Positions 25,543-34,604 of a stretch of DNA of 41,827 nt are shown here, one piece after another. This DNA comes from Cytophagaceae bacterium (GTDB lineage: Bacteria > Bacteroidota > Bacteroidia > Cytophagales > Flexibacteraceae). Made by a program: the position numbers and the translations under genes. Below the pieces are notes generated by a model. It did no database searches. It worked only from the letters and a program-made list of their open reading frames with translations, and was not told where the DNA came from. Position 1 is the stretch's first letter. Each line of letters begins with the position of its first letter. The stretch lies in the NCBI GenBank assembly GCA_027485575.1, contig JAIXQU010000156.1, forward strand, positions 1 through 41,827, given 5' to 3'.

Positions 25543-27021
25543 TTAGTAAGCCGTATTTTTAGGGTCGAAGTTTGACCAGCCATCTGTCCAGTCAGTGGCT
25601 CCAAATGCACCGTGAAACTCAACCAGTTGGAAAAAACCATTGGTTAACTTAGCTGCAGTTTTGTTGGCTCCGTTTGTAATAACCCCTGTAGGCACAGCAA
25701 AAGAAGGATTTGCAGGATAAACCGGAGTTTTTCCCATGTATAAGTTAACATTAATTCCAAGGGCATTGTAGTCCAGATTCTTTGTAAGGCTCACATATCC
25801 AGCAGGATTGTTCTCGTTGTAATATGTTTTCACCTCATCATCGGTATTGCCTGTTCCTCCCTGAAAAGGTTTTGGAGCAGTTCTGTTGCCCAAAGAAATC
25901 AATAAGTTGTTTTTGATTTCACCTGTAGATGATGCCAAATTGTAATTGTCCTGGGTTGATTTGCCATCCAATCGGATTCCAACCGGATATCCTGTTAATA
26001 CAGAGTTAAAAATTGAAGAAGCAGTTCTTCTTCGGAAATGAACTGCATGTTGGTAATTGGCAGAAATGGAAGTAGTTGAATCAAACCTTGGACCAAAAAC
26101 TGTAACATTGGAAAAAACAGGGGCTGTCAATGGAGTAAGTGTAGAACCACCCGCATCATTGTCAGATTCAAAAGCATTAGAACCAGATTGATCGGCTGAA
26201 AATGGGTCGCGAACTGCCACAGCAAACTGAACTTTTCCAGTGTAACCAAAATCAGTATCAAAATCATCATCCCATGTTCCATATGAAATCAGGTTTTTGG
26301 CATTAACAGTACCCCCAAACCACTCAAATCCATCATCCCCGCCATATGAAACCTGTACATTTTCAATGATGGTTCCATTGCCAACTCCGCCCATAGTTAA
26401 ACTATTTGTTTCGTTGTTTGGAGAAAGGGCAATGCCCGCATATTCAATCCGAACGAATTTTAATACACCGGAATTTTCACCATCATTGGCAGTGCTGTTT
26501 TGCGTTCCGAAATTTACTGCTGGCGTAACTCCTTCTATTGCAGGGTTGTTCTGATTTACATTGGCATTTCCAAGAAGAATAATCCCGCCCCAGTCGCCTT
26601 TGTCTCTTTCGCCTGGCCCTAGTTTGGATGTGAATATGATAGGCTTTTCAGCGGTTCCTTCTGCGATAAGTTTTCCACCTTTGTTAATAATTAAAGTTCC
26701 TTTTGTTGATTTATCACCCATGATTATTGTTCCAGGAGGTATTGTTAAAACCTGACCGGATTGGACAAAAACAAACCCTTTCAATAGGTATTTTTTAGTA
26801 GCATTTAGGGTTTGAGTGGTTATTGTACCCTGAAGTGTAATGATTTCAGAAATTGTATTTACGGTATCCGTATTATTGATTGTGTCTTTAACAACGATGG
26901 TATCTGTGACCACAACAGTAATTGGAGAAACAGGATCCTTCTCATCTTTTTTACATGAAAAGACTAAGGCGATTGCCGAAACTAAGATTAAGTATTTACA
27001 AATGAAACGATTGAATAACAT
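25543..27021 (-). CDS. Beta-helix surface lipoprotein paired with the TonB-dependent receptor
   Basis: Lipoprotein of 492 aa: the signal ends with the lipobox VFSC (Cys23) and KKDEKD. A Thr/Val/Asp-rich linker (VVVTDTIVVKDTINNTD) leads into a domain of short parallel-strand repeats (LTIPPGTIIMGD, GTLIINKGGKLIAEGTAEKP, DWGGIILLGNANV), the look of a right-handed beta-helix. The middle contains acidic loops (YGTWDDDFDTDFGYTG, NAFESDNDAGGS) that may bind Ca2+ or a ligand. The end (WTDGWSNFDPKNTAY) is conserved-looking. I recall this family beside SusC-like receptors without SusD, which would make it the ligand-capturing partner of the next gene. A terminator lies between the two, and each has its own PhoP-box-like repeat. 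Ligand unknown; phosphate-containing compounds are inferred from the operator. Confidence 0.8.
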   Translation of the reverse strand: MLFNRFICKYLILVSAIALVFSCKKDEKDPVSPITVVVTDTIVVKDTINNTDTVNTISEIITLQGTITTQTLNATKKYLLKGFVFVQSGQVLTIPPGTIIMGDKSTKGTLIINKGGKLIAEGTAEKPIIFTSKLGPGERDKGDWGGIILLGNANVNQNNPAIEGVTPAVNFGTQNSTANDGENSGVLKFVRIEYAGIALSPNNETNSLTMGGVGNGTIIENVQVSYGGDDGFEWFGGTVNAKNLISYGTWDDDFDTDFGYTGKVQFAVAVRDPFSADQSGSNAFESDNDAGGSTLTPLTAPVFSNVTVFGPRFDSTTSISANYQHAVHFRRRTASSIFNSVLTGYPVGIRLDGKSTQDNYNLASSTGEIKNNLLISLGNRTAPKPFQGGTGNTDDEVKTYYNENNPAGYVSLTKNLDYNALGINVNLYMGKTPVYPANPSFAVPTGVITNGANKTAAKLTNGFFQLVEFHGAFGATDWTDGWSNFDPKNTAY

Positions 27022-27061
27022 AATAACAGTGTTTTAATTTTGTGCAAACAAGCACCAGCTA

Positions 27062-27078
27062 TGTTAAGCCAGTGTTAA
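27062..27078 (-). promoter_or_regulatory. PhoP-box-like direct repeat before the lipoprotein gene
   Basis: On the minus strand TTAACA-N5-TTAACA, extended as CTTAACA in both halves, an 11-bp period. It lies 41-57 nt upstream of the start codon, where an activator replacing the -33 element would bind. This equals the direct-repeat rule of the Bacillus PhoP box. Confidence 0.5.
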
Positions 27079-27154
27079 GGGAAGTTTAGCTTTATAGAAA
27101 AAATTGATTTTTAATGTTATCAAATTGTTGGCTCCATTCTATTTGATAAAACAC

Positions 27155-27188
27155 AAAAAAGCCCGGATAGAAATATTCCTTCCGGGCC
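27155..27188 (-). terminator. Terminator of the TonB-dependent receptor gene
   Basis: TCCGGGC / GCCCGGA stem (27181-27187 with 27161-27167), then T6 on the minus strand. It separates the receptor from the lipoprotein gene. Confidence 0.8.
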
Positions 27189-27210
27189 ATAGAACTTGAA
27201 ACGATTTGAT

Positions 27211-30012
27211 TTACAAGGTATAAGAAACCAAAAAACTAAAATACGAACCTCTTCTGAACCGGGAAATCAACTCGTCTCCTGAGGTAATTTTTGAATCACG
27301 GTTAGAGTCCTGAACAAACCGGGTTTGAAAGTTTAACAAATCGTTCACACCCAATTTTAGATTAACTCTTTTTGCCACCTGATGACTGACTGATAGATCG
27401 ATAATGTGTCTTGGCATCTCATAAATAGAAGGAAATGTGGCATCACCAACCATGAAAATTCTTTTGCCATAGACATTATATAAAGCTGAAAAACTGGTGG
27501 TTCCTTTTTCACTTGTGTAGAAAAATCCTCCGTTGACAACATAAGGCGACTGGCCTTGAAGGGCCCTGATTCTTTCCTGAGAACCTACCACACCCAAATC
27601 TACACGGCTATTGATCAAACTGGCATTGCTCACAAAAACCAACCGGTCAATAAAACGGTCACCTCCGGGAAGACCCAATGATTTTCTGATTTCCAATTCT
27701 ACGCCATAGTTATTGGCGGTGGTAGCATTGGAGTAGGTAAACTGAGGAGAAAGGCCTATTGGAGAAATTTTTGTTTCAATAGGATTGATAAAGTATTTGT
27801 AAAACGCACCAAAAGTGACCATTTCTCCTTTGGAGGGATAAAACTCAAGCCTATAGTCAAGATTATGAATATCAGCTACTTTCAGGTCTTTATTTCCAAC
27901 GAAATTGGCATCCAGATTGAAGTCATAGTACACAAATGGGGCCAACTCCCGAAATTCTGCCCGGTTGATGGTTTTACTGTAAGCCGCACGCATCGTCCAG
28001 CTTTTATTGACCTCATAAGAAGTATTAAAAAATCCCAAAGGGCTCAAAATTGGGTTATTAACATTTACCCTTTCAGAAGATGTAGCCGATTGTAAAGCCT
28101 GGCGGTTAAACTCTGGTCTGATTCCACCAATAAGTTTAAATCTCCCAATTGGGATCATTGTCTCTATAAATCCAGCTGCCAGAAAATTCTGGGCCTGGTA
28201 AGCATCTTGTGGGCGGGTTCCTTCTTCCAGCACAAACTTTTGGGTGCTAAGGTTGTCTGTACTGAAAATCTGGTTGAGGGGCTGATAAATCAGATCTTGA
28301 TTTTGTCCGGGATTTTTTAGCAGATAAGCAAAAAATCTAGCGTCAAACACCCTTGATTTGGTTTCTACATATGCTCCGGTTCTCAATGTAGCTTTTGCAG
28401 AATCCCAGGAAACAGAAAACTGCCGTGTTAAAGTGGTAGAAATGGTTCCTACATGTTCATTAAGTTTTGAATAAAAACGTCCTGTTTCATCCAAACCACC
28501 AGAACCAGCAGCAGGCACCAATTGAAAAGGCTCTTCTGTTTGGGCCTGGCGAACAGTTTTAATTCTTCTATAATCCGGCTGACTTCGGTGTGTATAGCTG
28601 TAACCGGCCACCCAATCAATCTGGTTATTTTCATTAAGCATATGATTTCCAACCAATTGAGAACTTAATAAACTTCTGCTTAAGTAGTTATAGCTGTAAT
28701 TTTTAAATTCATCGCTGCTTCTATCTGATATTTTTCCGGTTCGGATTACAGTTTCATTATCGCCGATTTGGTTGAATAGATTTTTGAATTCAAACCTGGA
28801 TTTTGAAGTTTTATACATCCAATTTGAAATGGCTGAAATCCTGATATTCCGGGCATAAGACTGGTCAGAGTATTGAAAAAGTGTGTCCTGACTTTTTTGT
28901 AACTCTTCGTTCCATGAGGCATATCTGAATCTGGAAATCTTTGTATTCTGAGAGGTAGAAGTGTAGTTCAGTGAAGAAACTGTACTCAATACATTTTCAT
29001 TTAGCTTCCATCTTTTTCCGAAGTTAAGTCCGAACCGCATGTCAGGAAGATTCGAAGATTGTTTGTTGGCAAAGTTTCCATTCAATTGGCGTGCATATTC
29101 AACTTGCTGACTCACTGGGAGATTCTGATAAATATCTGTTTTGGGGAAATAGGATGGTAGTTCTCGTTTTCCATTGTCGTACCCTAAAAAATCTGATGAA
29201 GATCCTTCTGAGGACAGATTGTTTTGAAGAGTGGTCAAGGGCCTGAGGGCAGAACCAAAACTTAGATTGAAAAAATCTTCTCCAAAGGTGTTTTTGGTAA
29301 ATATTTTTACTACACCCCCGGCAAATTCACCCGGTAGAGAAGCTGAGCCAGACTTATAGATCATCATTCTTTCAATCATATTGGAAGAAATCAAATCAAA
29401 TGAAAATGCCCTTGTATCTACCTCTGTCCCCGGAGAGATGGCATCATTGATCATCACAGAATTATAACGCTCATTTACACCTCTGATCATCACAAACCGA
29501 TTGTCGACCACGGTAACTCCTGGCACCCTGGCCATTACCTGTGCTGCATCCCTATCCTGGGTTTTTGCAATTTGTTCTGATGAAACCCCATTTACAACCA
29601 TTTCAGCTTTTTTCATATCAGAAATCAAACTGATGTCTGTGTCCTTTCTTCGAACCACGGAAACAGTTACTTCCTTATTTTCTTTGATATCTTCTTCCAG
29701 GGTAATGTCCAGTGCTCTTACTTCTCCCGAAGGAATAGGTTGAAGAGGCAATCGCCTTGTTTTGAATCCAACATACCTGAAAATCAAGGTTTGTTCCTTT
29801 TCCGCAGGAATATCCAATTTGTATTTACCGTCAAAATCAGTCTGGGTTCCGGTGGTGGTTCCCTCAATAAGAATGGTGACCCCAAACATCCCTTCACTTT
29901 TTCCAGCTTCTTTAATCTGGCCCTTTATGGTTACTTTCTGTGCAAAGGATTTCAGCTGTAATCCACTGATTAAGAACACGAAAAGACCAATTCTAAAATA
30001 TACTTGCTTCAT
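27211..30012 (-). CDS. TonB-dependent outer-membrane receptor with CarboxypepD_reg-like domain
   Basis: Active-transport porin, 933 aa. A signal peptide (cleavage near SFAQ) is followed by a carboxypeptidase-regulatory-like domain (about 26-110: IKGQIKEAGKSEGMFGVTI, GTQTDFDGKYKLDIPA, FRYVGFKT). Next comes the plug domain (about 125-250: QVMARVPGVTVVDNRFVMIRG, NSVMINDAISPGTEVDTRAF, LPGEFAGGVVKIFTK), then a 22-strand-type barrel to the C-terminal strand SYFSFLVSYTL. No SusD gene is adjacent, so it is not a classical SusCD glycan system. The neighbour is a beta-helix lipoprotein in the same orientation. A PhoP-box-like repeat 85-101 nt upstream matches one before that lipoprotein gene. Divergent from tRNA-Thr. 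Confidence 0.95.
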   Translation of the reverse strand: MKQVYFRIGLFVFLISGLQLKSFAQKVTIKGQIKEAGKSEGMFGVTILIEGTTTGTQTDFDGKYKLDIPAEKEQTLIFRYVGFKTRRLPLQPIPSGEVRALDITLEEDIKENKEVTVSVVRRKDTDISLISDMKKAEMVVNGVSSEQIAKTQDRDAAQVMARVPGVTVVDNRFVMIRGVNERYNSVMINDAISPGTEVDTRAFSFDLISSNMIERMMIYKSGSASLPGEFAGGVVKIFTKNTFGEDFFNLSFGSALRPLTTLQNNLSSEGSSSDFLGYDNGKRELPSYFPKTDIYQNLPVSQQVEYARQLNGNFANKQSSNLPDMRFGLNFGKRWKLNENVLSTVSSLNYTSTSQNTKISRFRYASWNEELQKSQDTLFQYSDQSYARNIRISAISNWMYKTSKSRFEFKNLFNQIGDNETVIRTGKISDRSSDEFKNYSYNYLSRSLLSSQLVGNHMLNENNQIDWVAGYSYTHRSQPDYRRIKTVRQAQTEEPFQLVPAAGSGGLDETGRFYSKLNEHVGTISTTLTRQFSVSWDSAKATLRTGAYVETKSRVFDARFFAYLLKNPGQNQDLIYQPLNQIFSTDNLSTQKFVLEEGTRPQDAYQAQNFLAAGFIETMIPIGRFKLIGGIRPEFNRQALQSATSSERVNVNNPILSPLGFFNTSYEVNKSWTMRAAYSKTINRAEFRELAPFVYYDFNLDANFVGNKDLKVADIHNLDYRLEFYPSKGEMVTFGAFYKYFINPIETKISPIGLSPQFTYSNATTANNYGVELEIRKSLGLPGGDRFIDRLVFVSNASLINSRVDLGVVGSQERIRALQGQSPYVVNGGFFYTSEKGTTSFSALYNVYGKRIFMVGDATFPSIYEMPRHIIDLSVSHQVAKRVNLKLGVNDLLNFQTRFVQDSNRDSKITSGDELISRFRRGSYFSFLVSYTL

Positions 30013-30096
30013 AAAAATTTGAAGCTTAAAGTAGGATTTTTGCCATTACCCAAAGTTTCCCTGGATGTTATGGGAGTATTATATTTTTGGCCTCAA

Positions 30097-30113
30097 TGTT
30101 AAGAGAATGTTAC
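30097..30113 (-). promoter_or_regulatory. PhoP-box-like direct repeat before the receptor gene
   Basis: On the minus strand GTAACA-N5-TTAACA, one mismatch from the repeat before the lipoprotein gene with identical spacing. A TATAAT-like hexamer follows about 14 nt downstream. A further single TGTTAT (plus strand) lies at 30066-30071. Confidence 0.45.
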
Positions 30114-30170
30114 CCAATTTCGTTTTGGCACTGGCCTAAGAAAAAAAAACCAAAAACAAAGGCAAAAACT

Positions 30171-30201
30171 TTTGGAACAAAAAAGAAGACCTCTATATTT
30201 G
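30171..30201 (+). promoter_or_regulatory. tRNA-Thr promoter
   Basis: TTTG (30171-30174), exactly 19 nt, TATATTTG (30194-30201): a perfect Bacteroidota -33/-7 promoter. The tRNA begins 12 nt after it. Confidence 0.9.
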
Positions 30202-30213
30202 CGGTCCCAAAAC

Positions 30214-30286
<73 letters not shown>

Positions 30287-30288
30287 CT

Positions 30289-30328
30289 AAACGAAAAAAG
30301 CTCAGAAATTTCTGAGCTTTTTTCGTTT
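30289..30328 (+). terminator. Perfect 40-bp inverted repeat, tRNA-Thr terminator
   Basis: Two 20-nt arms (30289-30308, 30309-30328) are exactly complementary with no spacer; core AGCTCAGAAATTTCTGAGCT, flanked by A6 and T6. Works as an intrinsic terminator in both directions; only 3 nt after the tRNA. It is also about 80 bases past the uvrA stop on the other strand, so it may serve both. Confidence 0.9.
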
Positions 30329-30408
30329 TAATACCGTGTAATGAATTGGTTTTGAAGTCTCTGCTTATAAATCCGGAAAATTCGGGTACCCGTGACACCA
30401 ACCCCTTT

Positions 30409-33285
30409 TTATCTGCTCATTTTTTCTCTTAAAGCTTCCGCAGTATATCCACTTCCTGAAGCGATCATTTCTTCCGGGGTTCCTTCAAAAACAAGGTAAC
30501 CGCCATCTTGTCCACCTTCCGGCCCAAGATCAATGATCCAATCCGCGCATTTTACTACCTCCAGGTTGTGCTCAATCAAAACCACTGAGTTGCCTCTATC
30601 AACCAATCTGTTGATTGCCAAAAGCAGTTGGCCAATGTCATGAAAATGCAAACCCGTTGTGGGCTCATCAAAAATGAAAAACATATTCTGCGTTTCATTT
30701 TTTCCTAAACTCAGGTAATATGCCAGTTTTACCCTTTGCGCCTCCCCTCCTGACAAAGTATTGCTGCTTTGACCCAATTGCACATATCCCAAACCTACAT
30801 CCAACAGAAATCTGATTTTTTCTGCAATTTTAGGTTTGTCTTCAAAAAATGGAACCGCCTCGGCTACTGTCATCTGAAGAACGTCGGAAATGGTTTTTCC
30901 TTTATACTCTACTTCGAGTATTTCCTGCATAAACCGCTTTCCACCACAGGATTCACAGGTAAGGTGGATGTCGGCCATAAACTGCATTTCTATTCGCATA
31001 ACGCCCTCACCCTGACACATTTCACACCTTCCACCTTCCACATTGAAACTGAAATGGGATGGCTTATATCCTCTTTGAACCGAAATTGCCTGTTCAGCCC
31101 AAAGGTTTCGGATTAAATCATACGCTTTGATATATGAAATCGGGTTGGATCGGGAACTCTTTCCAATTGGGTTTTGATCCACATATTCCACTTGCTGAAT
31201 CTTCTGATAGCTGCCTTCCAAACGAAGAAATTTCCCGCTTTCATCTGTACTGATGCCCAGCATTTTTCCGAGGGCAGGATACAAAACCTTGTTAATCAAT
31301 GTTGATTTTCCAGAACCACTCACTCCCGTAACTACAGTGAGTATGTGCATGGGAATTTTAACTTCCAGATTCTTAAGGTTATTTTCTGAAGCACCCAAAA
31401 CTTTTATAAAATCCCTCCATTGCCTTCTAAGGGCTGGAACTGGAATTTCTTCAAGTCCATTCAAAAATCTGAAAGTGTGGGATCGGCTGGCGAATGGACT
31501 AAGGCTCAGATCTTCAGTGTCTGCCACTTCCATAACCTTTCCTTGAAATACAAGCTCGCCACCATGTGTTCCTGCTTCTGGCCCAATGTCTATCAATTGA
31601 TCCGCAGCGAGCATTACCTCTTCTTCATGCTCTACGACAATAACTGTGTTGCCAAGATTCCGCAAAGTTTTCAAAACATTGATCAGTCTTTTTGTATCAC
31701 GCGGATGCAGTCCGATACTTGGCTCATCGAGAATATACATCGAACCTACAAGGGCTGAACCCAAAGAGGTTGCAAGTTTTATTCGCTGGTATTCGCCACC
31801 CGATAGTGTAGATGTTAGCCGGTTTAAGGACAAATATCCCAAACCTACCTCTTTCATGTAAAGTAATCGGTTCTTAATTTCCTTGAGAATCTGGCGGGTT
31901 ACGTCCTTGTCATAGTCGTTCAAGTCTAATTGATTGAACCATGAATGCAAATCCTGAATTGGCAAAAGGACGAGGTCAATAATAGATTTTCCACCAATTT
32001 TCACATAGCCAGCATCTTTTCTGAGTCGGCTTCCTTTACAATCCGGACATGTAGTTTTGCCCCTGTATCTGCTAAGCTGCACCCGGTATTGAATTTTATA
32101 CGCATTGGCTTCCAGATATTTAAAATAGGCATCCAGGCCGGAAAACTGAGAATTTCCAGTCCAGATCAAGGATTTCTCTTCCTCCGAAAGTTGGAAATAG
32201 GGTCTGTGAATCGGGAAATCAAACATGATCCCATTTCTAAGCAGGGGTTGAAGCCATTCCTTTTTTAAGTTCTCGGAATTCCAGGGAGAAATGGCTCCTT
32301 CAAAAACGGAAAGATTGGGATCGGGGAAAACCAGGTTGGGATCCAGCCCAAGAACATTGCCAAAACCATCACAGGTTTTGCAGGCCCCAAAGGAGTTATT
32401 AAAACTAAACAGATTGACGGAAGGTTCTTCAAAAGAAACGCCATCGGCTTCAAATCTGTCAGAAAATATCCGCTTAACCCCATCGTGCCAAACCTGAAGA
32501 TAACCTTCTCCCTCAAAAAATGCGGTTTGCACAGAGTCAGCCAATCGAAAGGTTTCTTCTTCCGAATGATTAATGACGGCCCTGTCTATCAAAATGAAGA
32601 TTTCTTCATTTTTCTTTTCAACTTTCTTTTTGCCCTTTGTTTCTTCAGGGATTGAAGCCAGAAAATCTTCAGTAAAAACAACTGCTTCATCCTTTATCAA
32701 CCTCGGGTAGCCCTTGGAAAGCAGAATCTGAACCTCGATTTTTAATGTTCTGTCTGCCCTGATATTCAATGGGCAAAGTATCATTGCCTTTGATCCGGCT
32801 GGAAGAGAATTGAGATAATTGACAACATCGGTCACAGTTTCTCGCCTGACTTCCTGGCCGGTAATTGGGGAAATGGTTTTTCCAATCCTGGCAAAAAATA
32901 ACTTTAAGTAGTCATAAATTTCTGTGCTGGTGCCTACGGTAGACCTTGGATTTTTATTGCTTACCTTTTGCTCAATGGCAATGGCTGGCGATACTCCCCT
33001 GATATACTCAACTTCAGGCTTTTCCATCCGGCCAACAAACTGACGGGCATAGCTGCTCAATGTTTCGACGTACATTCTTTGACCCTCAGCAAAAAGGGTA
33101 TCAAAGGCAAGAGAAGACTTTCCTGAACCCGAAAGGCCAGTAATTACTATCAGCTTGTTTCTTGGAAGAGCTACCGATAAACCTTTGAGATTATGAGCCC
33201 TTGCACCTTTAATAATAATATATTGCTTTGGATTCAATTCATCCAAAGGAGCTGGCAAAATGGTTTCAACTATCCGGCGGGCCAT
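30409..33285 (-). CDS. uvrA: Excinuclease ABC subunit A
   Basis: DNA-damage recognition ATPase of nucleotide excision repair, working with UvrB and UvrC in the cytoplasm. The 958-aa length is normal. There are two ABC cassettes, with Walker A motifs GLSGSGKSS (near residue 49) and GVSGSGKST (near residue 660). Signature motifs are [13 protein letters not shown] and [13 protein letters not shown]; Walker B motifs are [12 protein letters not shown] and [12 protein letters not shown]. Zinc-binding Cys pairs [16 protein letters not shown] and [16 protein letters not shown] are intact. A charged insertion near residues 215-230 ([15 protein letters not shown]) lies in the UvrB-binding or insertion region. 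Neighbours ndk (upstream) and tRNA-Thr suggest no functional operon. Confidence 0.98.
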   Translation of the reverse strand: MARRIVETILPAPLDELNPKQYIIIKGARAHNLKGLSVALPRNKLIVITGLSGSGKSSLAFDTLFAEGQRMYVETLSSYARQFVGRMEKPEVEYIRGVSPAIAIEQKVSNKNPRSTVGTSTEIYDYLKLFFARIGKTISPITGQEVRRETVTDVVNYLNSLPAGSKAMILCPLNIRADRTLKIEVQILLSKGYPRLIKDEAVVFTEDFLASIPEETKGKKKVEKKNEEIFILIDRAVINHSEEETFRLADSVQTAFFEGEGYLQVWHDGVKRIFSDRFEADGVSFEEPSVNLFSFNNSFGACKTCDGFGNVLGLDPNLVFPDPNLSVFEGAISPWNSENLKKEWLQPLLRNGIMFDFPIHRPYFQLSEEEKSLIWTGNSQFSGLDAYFKYLEANAYKIQYRVQLSRYRGKTTCPDCKGSRLRKDAGYVKIGGKSIIDLVLLPIQDLHSWFNQLDLNDYDKDVTRQILKEIKNRLLYMKEVGLGYLSLNRLTSTLSGGEYQRIKLATSLGSALVGSMYILDEPSIGLHPRDTKRLINVLKTLRNLGNTVIVVEHEEEVMLAADQLIDIGPEAGTHGGELVFQGKVMEVADTEDLSLSPFASRSHTFRFLNGLEEIPVPALRRQWRDFIKVLGASENNLKNLEVKIPMHILTVVTGVSGSGKSTLINKVLYPALGKMLGISTDESGKFLRLEGSYQKIQQVEYVDQNPIGKSSRSNPISYIKAYDLIRNLWAEQAISVQRGYKPSHFSFNVEGGRCEMCQGEGVMRIEMQFMADIHLTCESCGGKRFMQEILEVEYKGKTISDVLQMTVAEAVPFFEDKPKIAEKIRFLLDVGLGYVQLGQSSNTLSGGEAQRVKLAYYLSLGKNETQNMFFIFDEPTTGLHFHDIGQLLLAINRLVDRGNSVVLIEHNLEVVKCADWIIDLGPEGGQDGGYLVFEGTPEEMIASGSGYTAEALREKMSR

Positions 33286-33318
33286 AAATTAAAGACTGAA
33301 AAATATTTCCTTTTAATT

Positions 33319-33350
33319 AGAAAAGGCCTGCATATACACAGACCTTTTCT
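33319..33350 (-). terminator. Probable terminator of ndk
   Basis: AGAAAAGGcCTG (33319-33330) with CAGaCCTTTTCT (33339-33350), one mismatch and an 8-nt loop, between the ndk stop and the uvrA start. The T-run after it is weak. Confidence 0.55.
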
Positions 33351-33394
33351 TATGTTTTTGTGAGCCGAAAGGCCCAATATTCCTGAACAAAATC

Positions 33395-33814
33395 CTATAT
33401 TCTCTCTAATTCAGAAAAGAAAAATGCACCTTCTATGGCCGCATTTTCATCAGAATCTGAACCGTGAACTGCATTTGCTTCAATGCTTTTTGCAAATATT
33501 TTTCTGATGGTCCCTTCTGCAGCATTTGCCGGATTGGTAGCGCCAATCAAAGTCCTGAAATCGGCAACTGCATTTTCTTTTTCAAGAATAACAGCAACGA
33601 TTGGACCGGAACTCATATAAGCACAAAGGTCATTGTAGAAAGGCCTTTCGCTGTGAACGGCATAAAATTTACCAGCCGTTTCAGCGGTCAATTTGGTTAA
33701 TTTAACAGCGATTAGTTTAAAACCCGCTTTTTCTATCATACTAAGAATTGCACCAGAATTTCCATCTGCAAATGCATCAGGTTTTACCATGGTGAAGGTC
33801 CTGTTTGTTGCCAT
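33395..33814 (-). CDS. ndk: Nucleoside diphosphate kinase
   Basis: Transfers the gamma phosphate from ATP to nucleoside diphosphates, keeping NTP and dNTP pools balanced. The 139-aa chain has the family start ([17 protein letters not shown]), the nucleotide-binding Arg/Lys residues ([18 protein letters not shown]) and the phospho-histidine His117 in NAVHGSDS. Length and motifs are normal. It has its own promoter with a leader of about 40 nt and a probable terminator before uvrA. Confidence 0.98.
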   Translation of the reverse strand: MATNRTFTMVKPDAFADGNSGAILSMIEKAGFKLIAVKLTKLTAETAGKFYAVHSERPFYNDLCAYMSSGPIVAVILEKENAVADFRTLIGATNPANAAEGTIRKIFAKSIEANAVHGSDSDENAAIEGAFFFSELERI

Positions 33815-33862
33815 TTATTTGTAAGTCAGTAAGTTAAGAAATTATTTTTTATTTTCAGGCTG

Positions 33863-33894
33863 CAAAAATCGGGATAAATAACTGTAAGGACAAA
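33863..33894 (-). promoter_or_regulatory. ndk promoter
   Basis: Minus strand TTTG (33891-33894), 20 nt, GATTTTTG (33863-33870), one mismatch from TAnnTTTG. Confidence 0.5.
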
Positions 33895-33919
33895 TGGAAT
33901 GAAAAAAAATTCTGACAAT

Positions 33920-33947
33920 AAAAAAGCCCTCCTGATTTGGAAGGGCT
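33920..33947 (-). terminator. Terminator of the 168-aa membrane-protein gene
   Basis: AGCCCT-CC / GG-a-AGGGCT hairpin (33925-33947) followed on the minus strand by T6. About 26 nt past the stop. Confidence 0.75.
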
Positions 33948-33973
33948 TCGAAATGAGTTTCTTTAAGATATAA

Positions 33974-34480
33974 CTAATTGAAAACGTATCTGACACTCAA
34001 AGCACCATATCCTCCTCCAAAGCCAGACCCATATCCAGAAATGAAAATTATGGGCATCCAGTCAACCGAAAGATTTAATGGCAATTCTTTAAACTTATAG
34101 TCAACACCAATCTGACCAAGTAAACCACCAGAAGTCTTTGAATACGAAGGGTTTCCTGCAAATTTTCCTGAATAATCGTATGACCAGAAAAATGCAGAAG
34201 CACCTCCACCTGCATACCAGCCAAGGCCTTCATAAATATCTTTTAAGGGATTATACCATGTGTAAGCAGCACCAATCATTGTCCAGCTTGCAAATGCACT
34301 TGAACTGTATCTTCGATGTCCCAGAAAAGCCTCCAGGGAGTTTTTTTCTTTTACAAAATATTTAACTGAGGCAGATAACGGGCTTCCTAATCTCAACCCC
34401 GCTGCAAGTTTATAGGGCTGTGCTTGTGAGATTGTACCAATCAGAATTAATACAAAAAAGGCTTTCAAAAATTTTAACAT
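33974..34480 (-). CDS. Small outer-membrane beta-barrel protein, 168 aa
   Basis: No named family beyond OmpA/OmpW-like small barrels. A signal peptide (LKAFFVLILIGTISQAQ) precedes about eight amphipathic strands rich in Gly, Tyr and Phe (LAAGLRLGSPLSASVKYFV, SLEAFLGHRRY, IGAAYTWYN, GWYAGGGASAFFW, GLLGQIGVDYKF, LSVDWMPIIF) and ends in the C-terminal aromatic strand GALSVRYVFN, which BAM recognises. The length fits an eight-stranded barrel. Single gene with its own terminator. Function unknown. Confidence 0.8.
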   Translation of the reverse strand: MLKFLKAFFVLILIGTISQAQPYKLAAGLRLGSPLSASVKYFVKEKNSLEAFLGHRRYSSSAFASWTMIGAAYTWYNPLKDIYEGLGWYAGGGASAFFWSYDYSGKFAGNPSYSKTSGGLLGQIGVDYKFKELPLNLSVDWMPIIFISGYGSGFGGGYGALSVRYVFN

Positions 34481-34604
34481 ATAACGTTTAAGGTTTAAAA
34501 AAATTAAAGTTACTCAATAAACTTTTAGGTTACGTCTCCATTTACTCCAATAATGGATTCAGGAGCTACAATGGAAATGAATGAACTTCAAAAAACTAAT
34601 GGAA

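Noticed and set aside
25543-30012. SusCD glycan-uptake locus
   Set aside because: The partner lipoprotein is a beta-helix protein without SusD helices, and no glycoside hydrolase genes are nearby.
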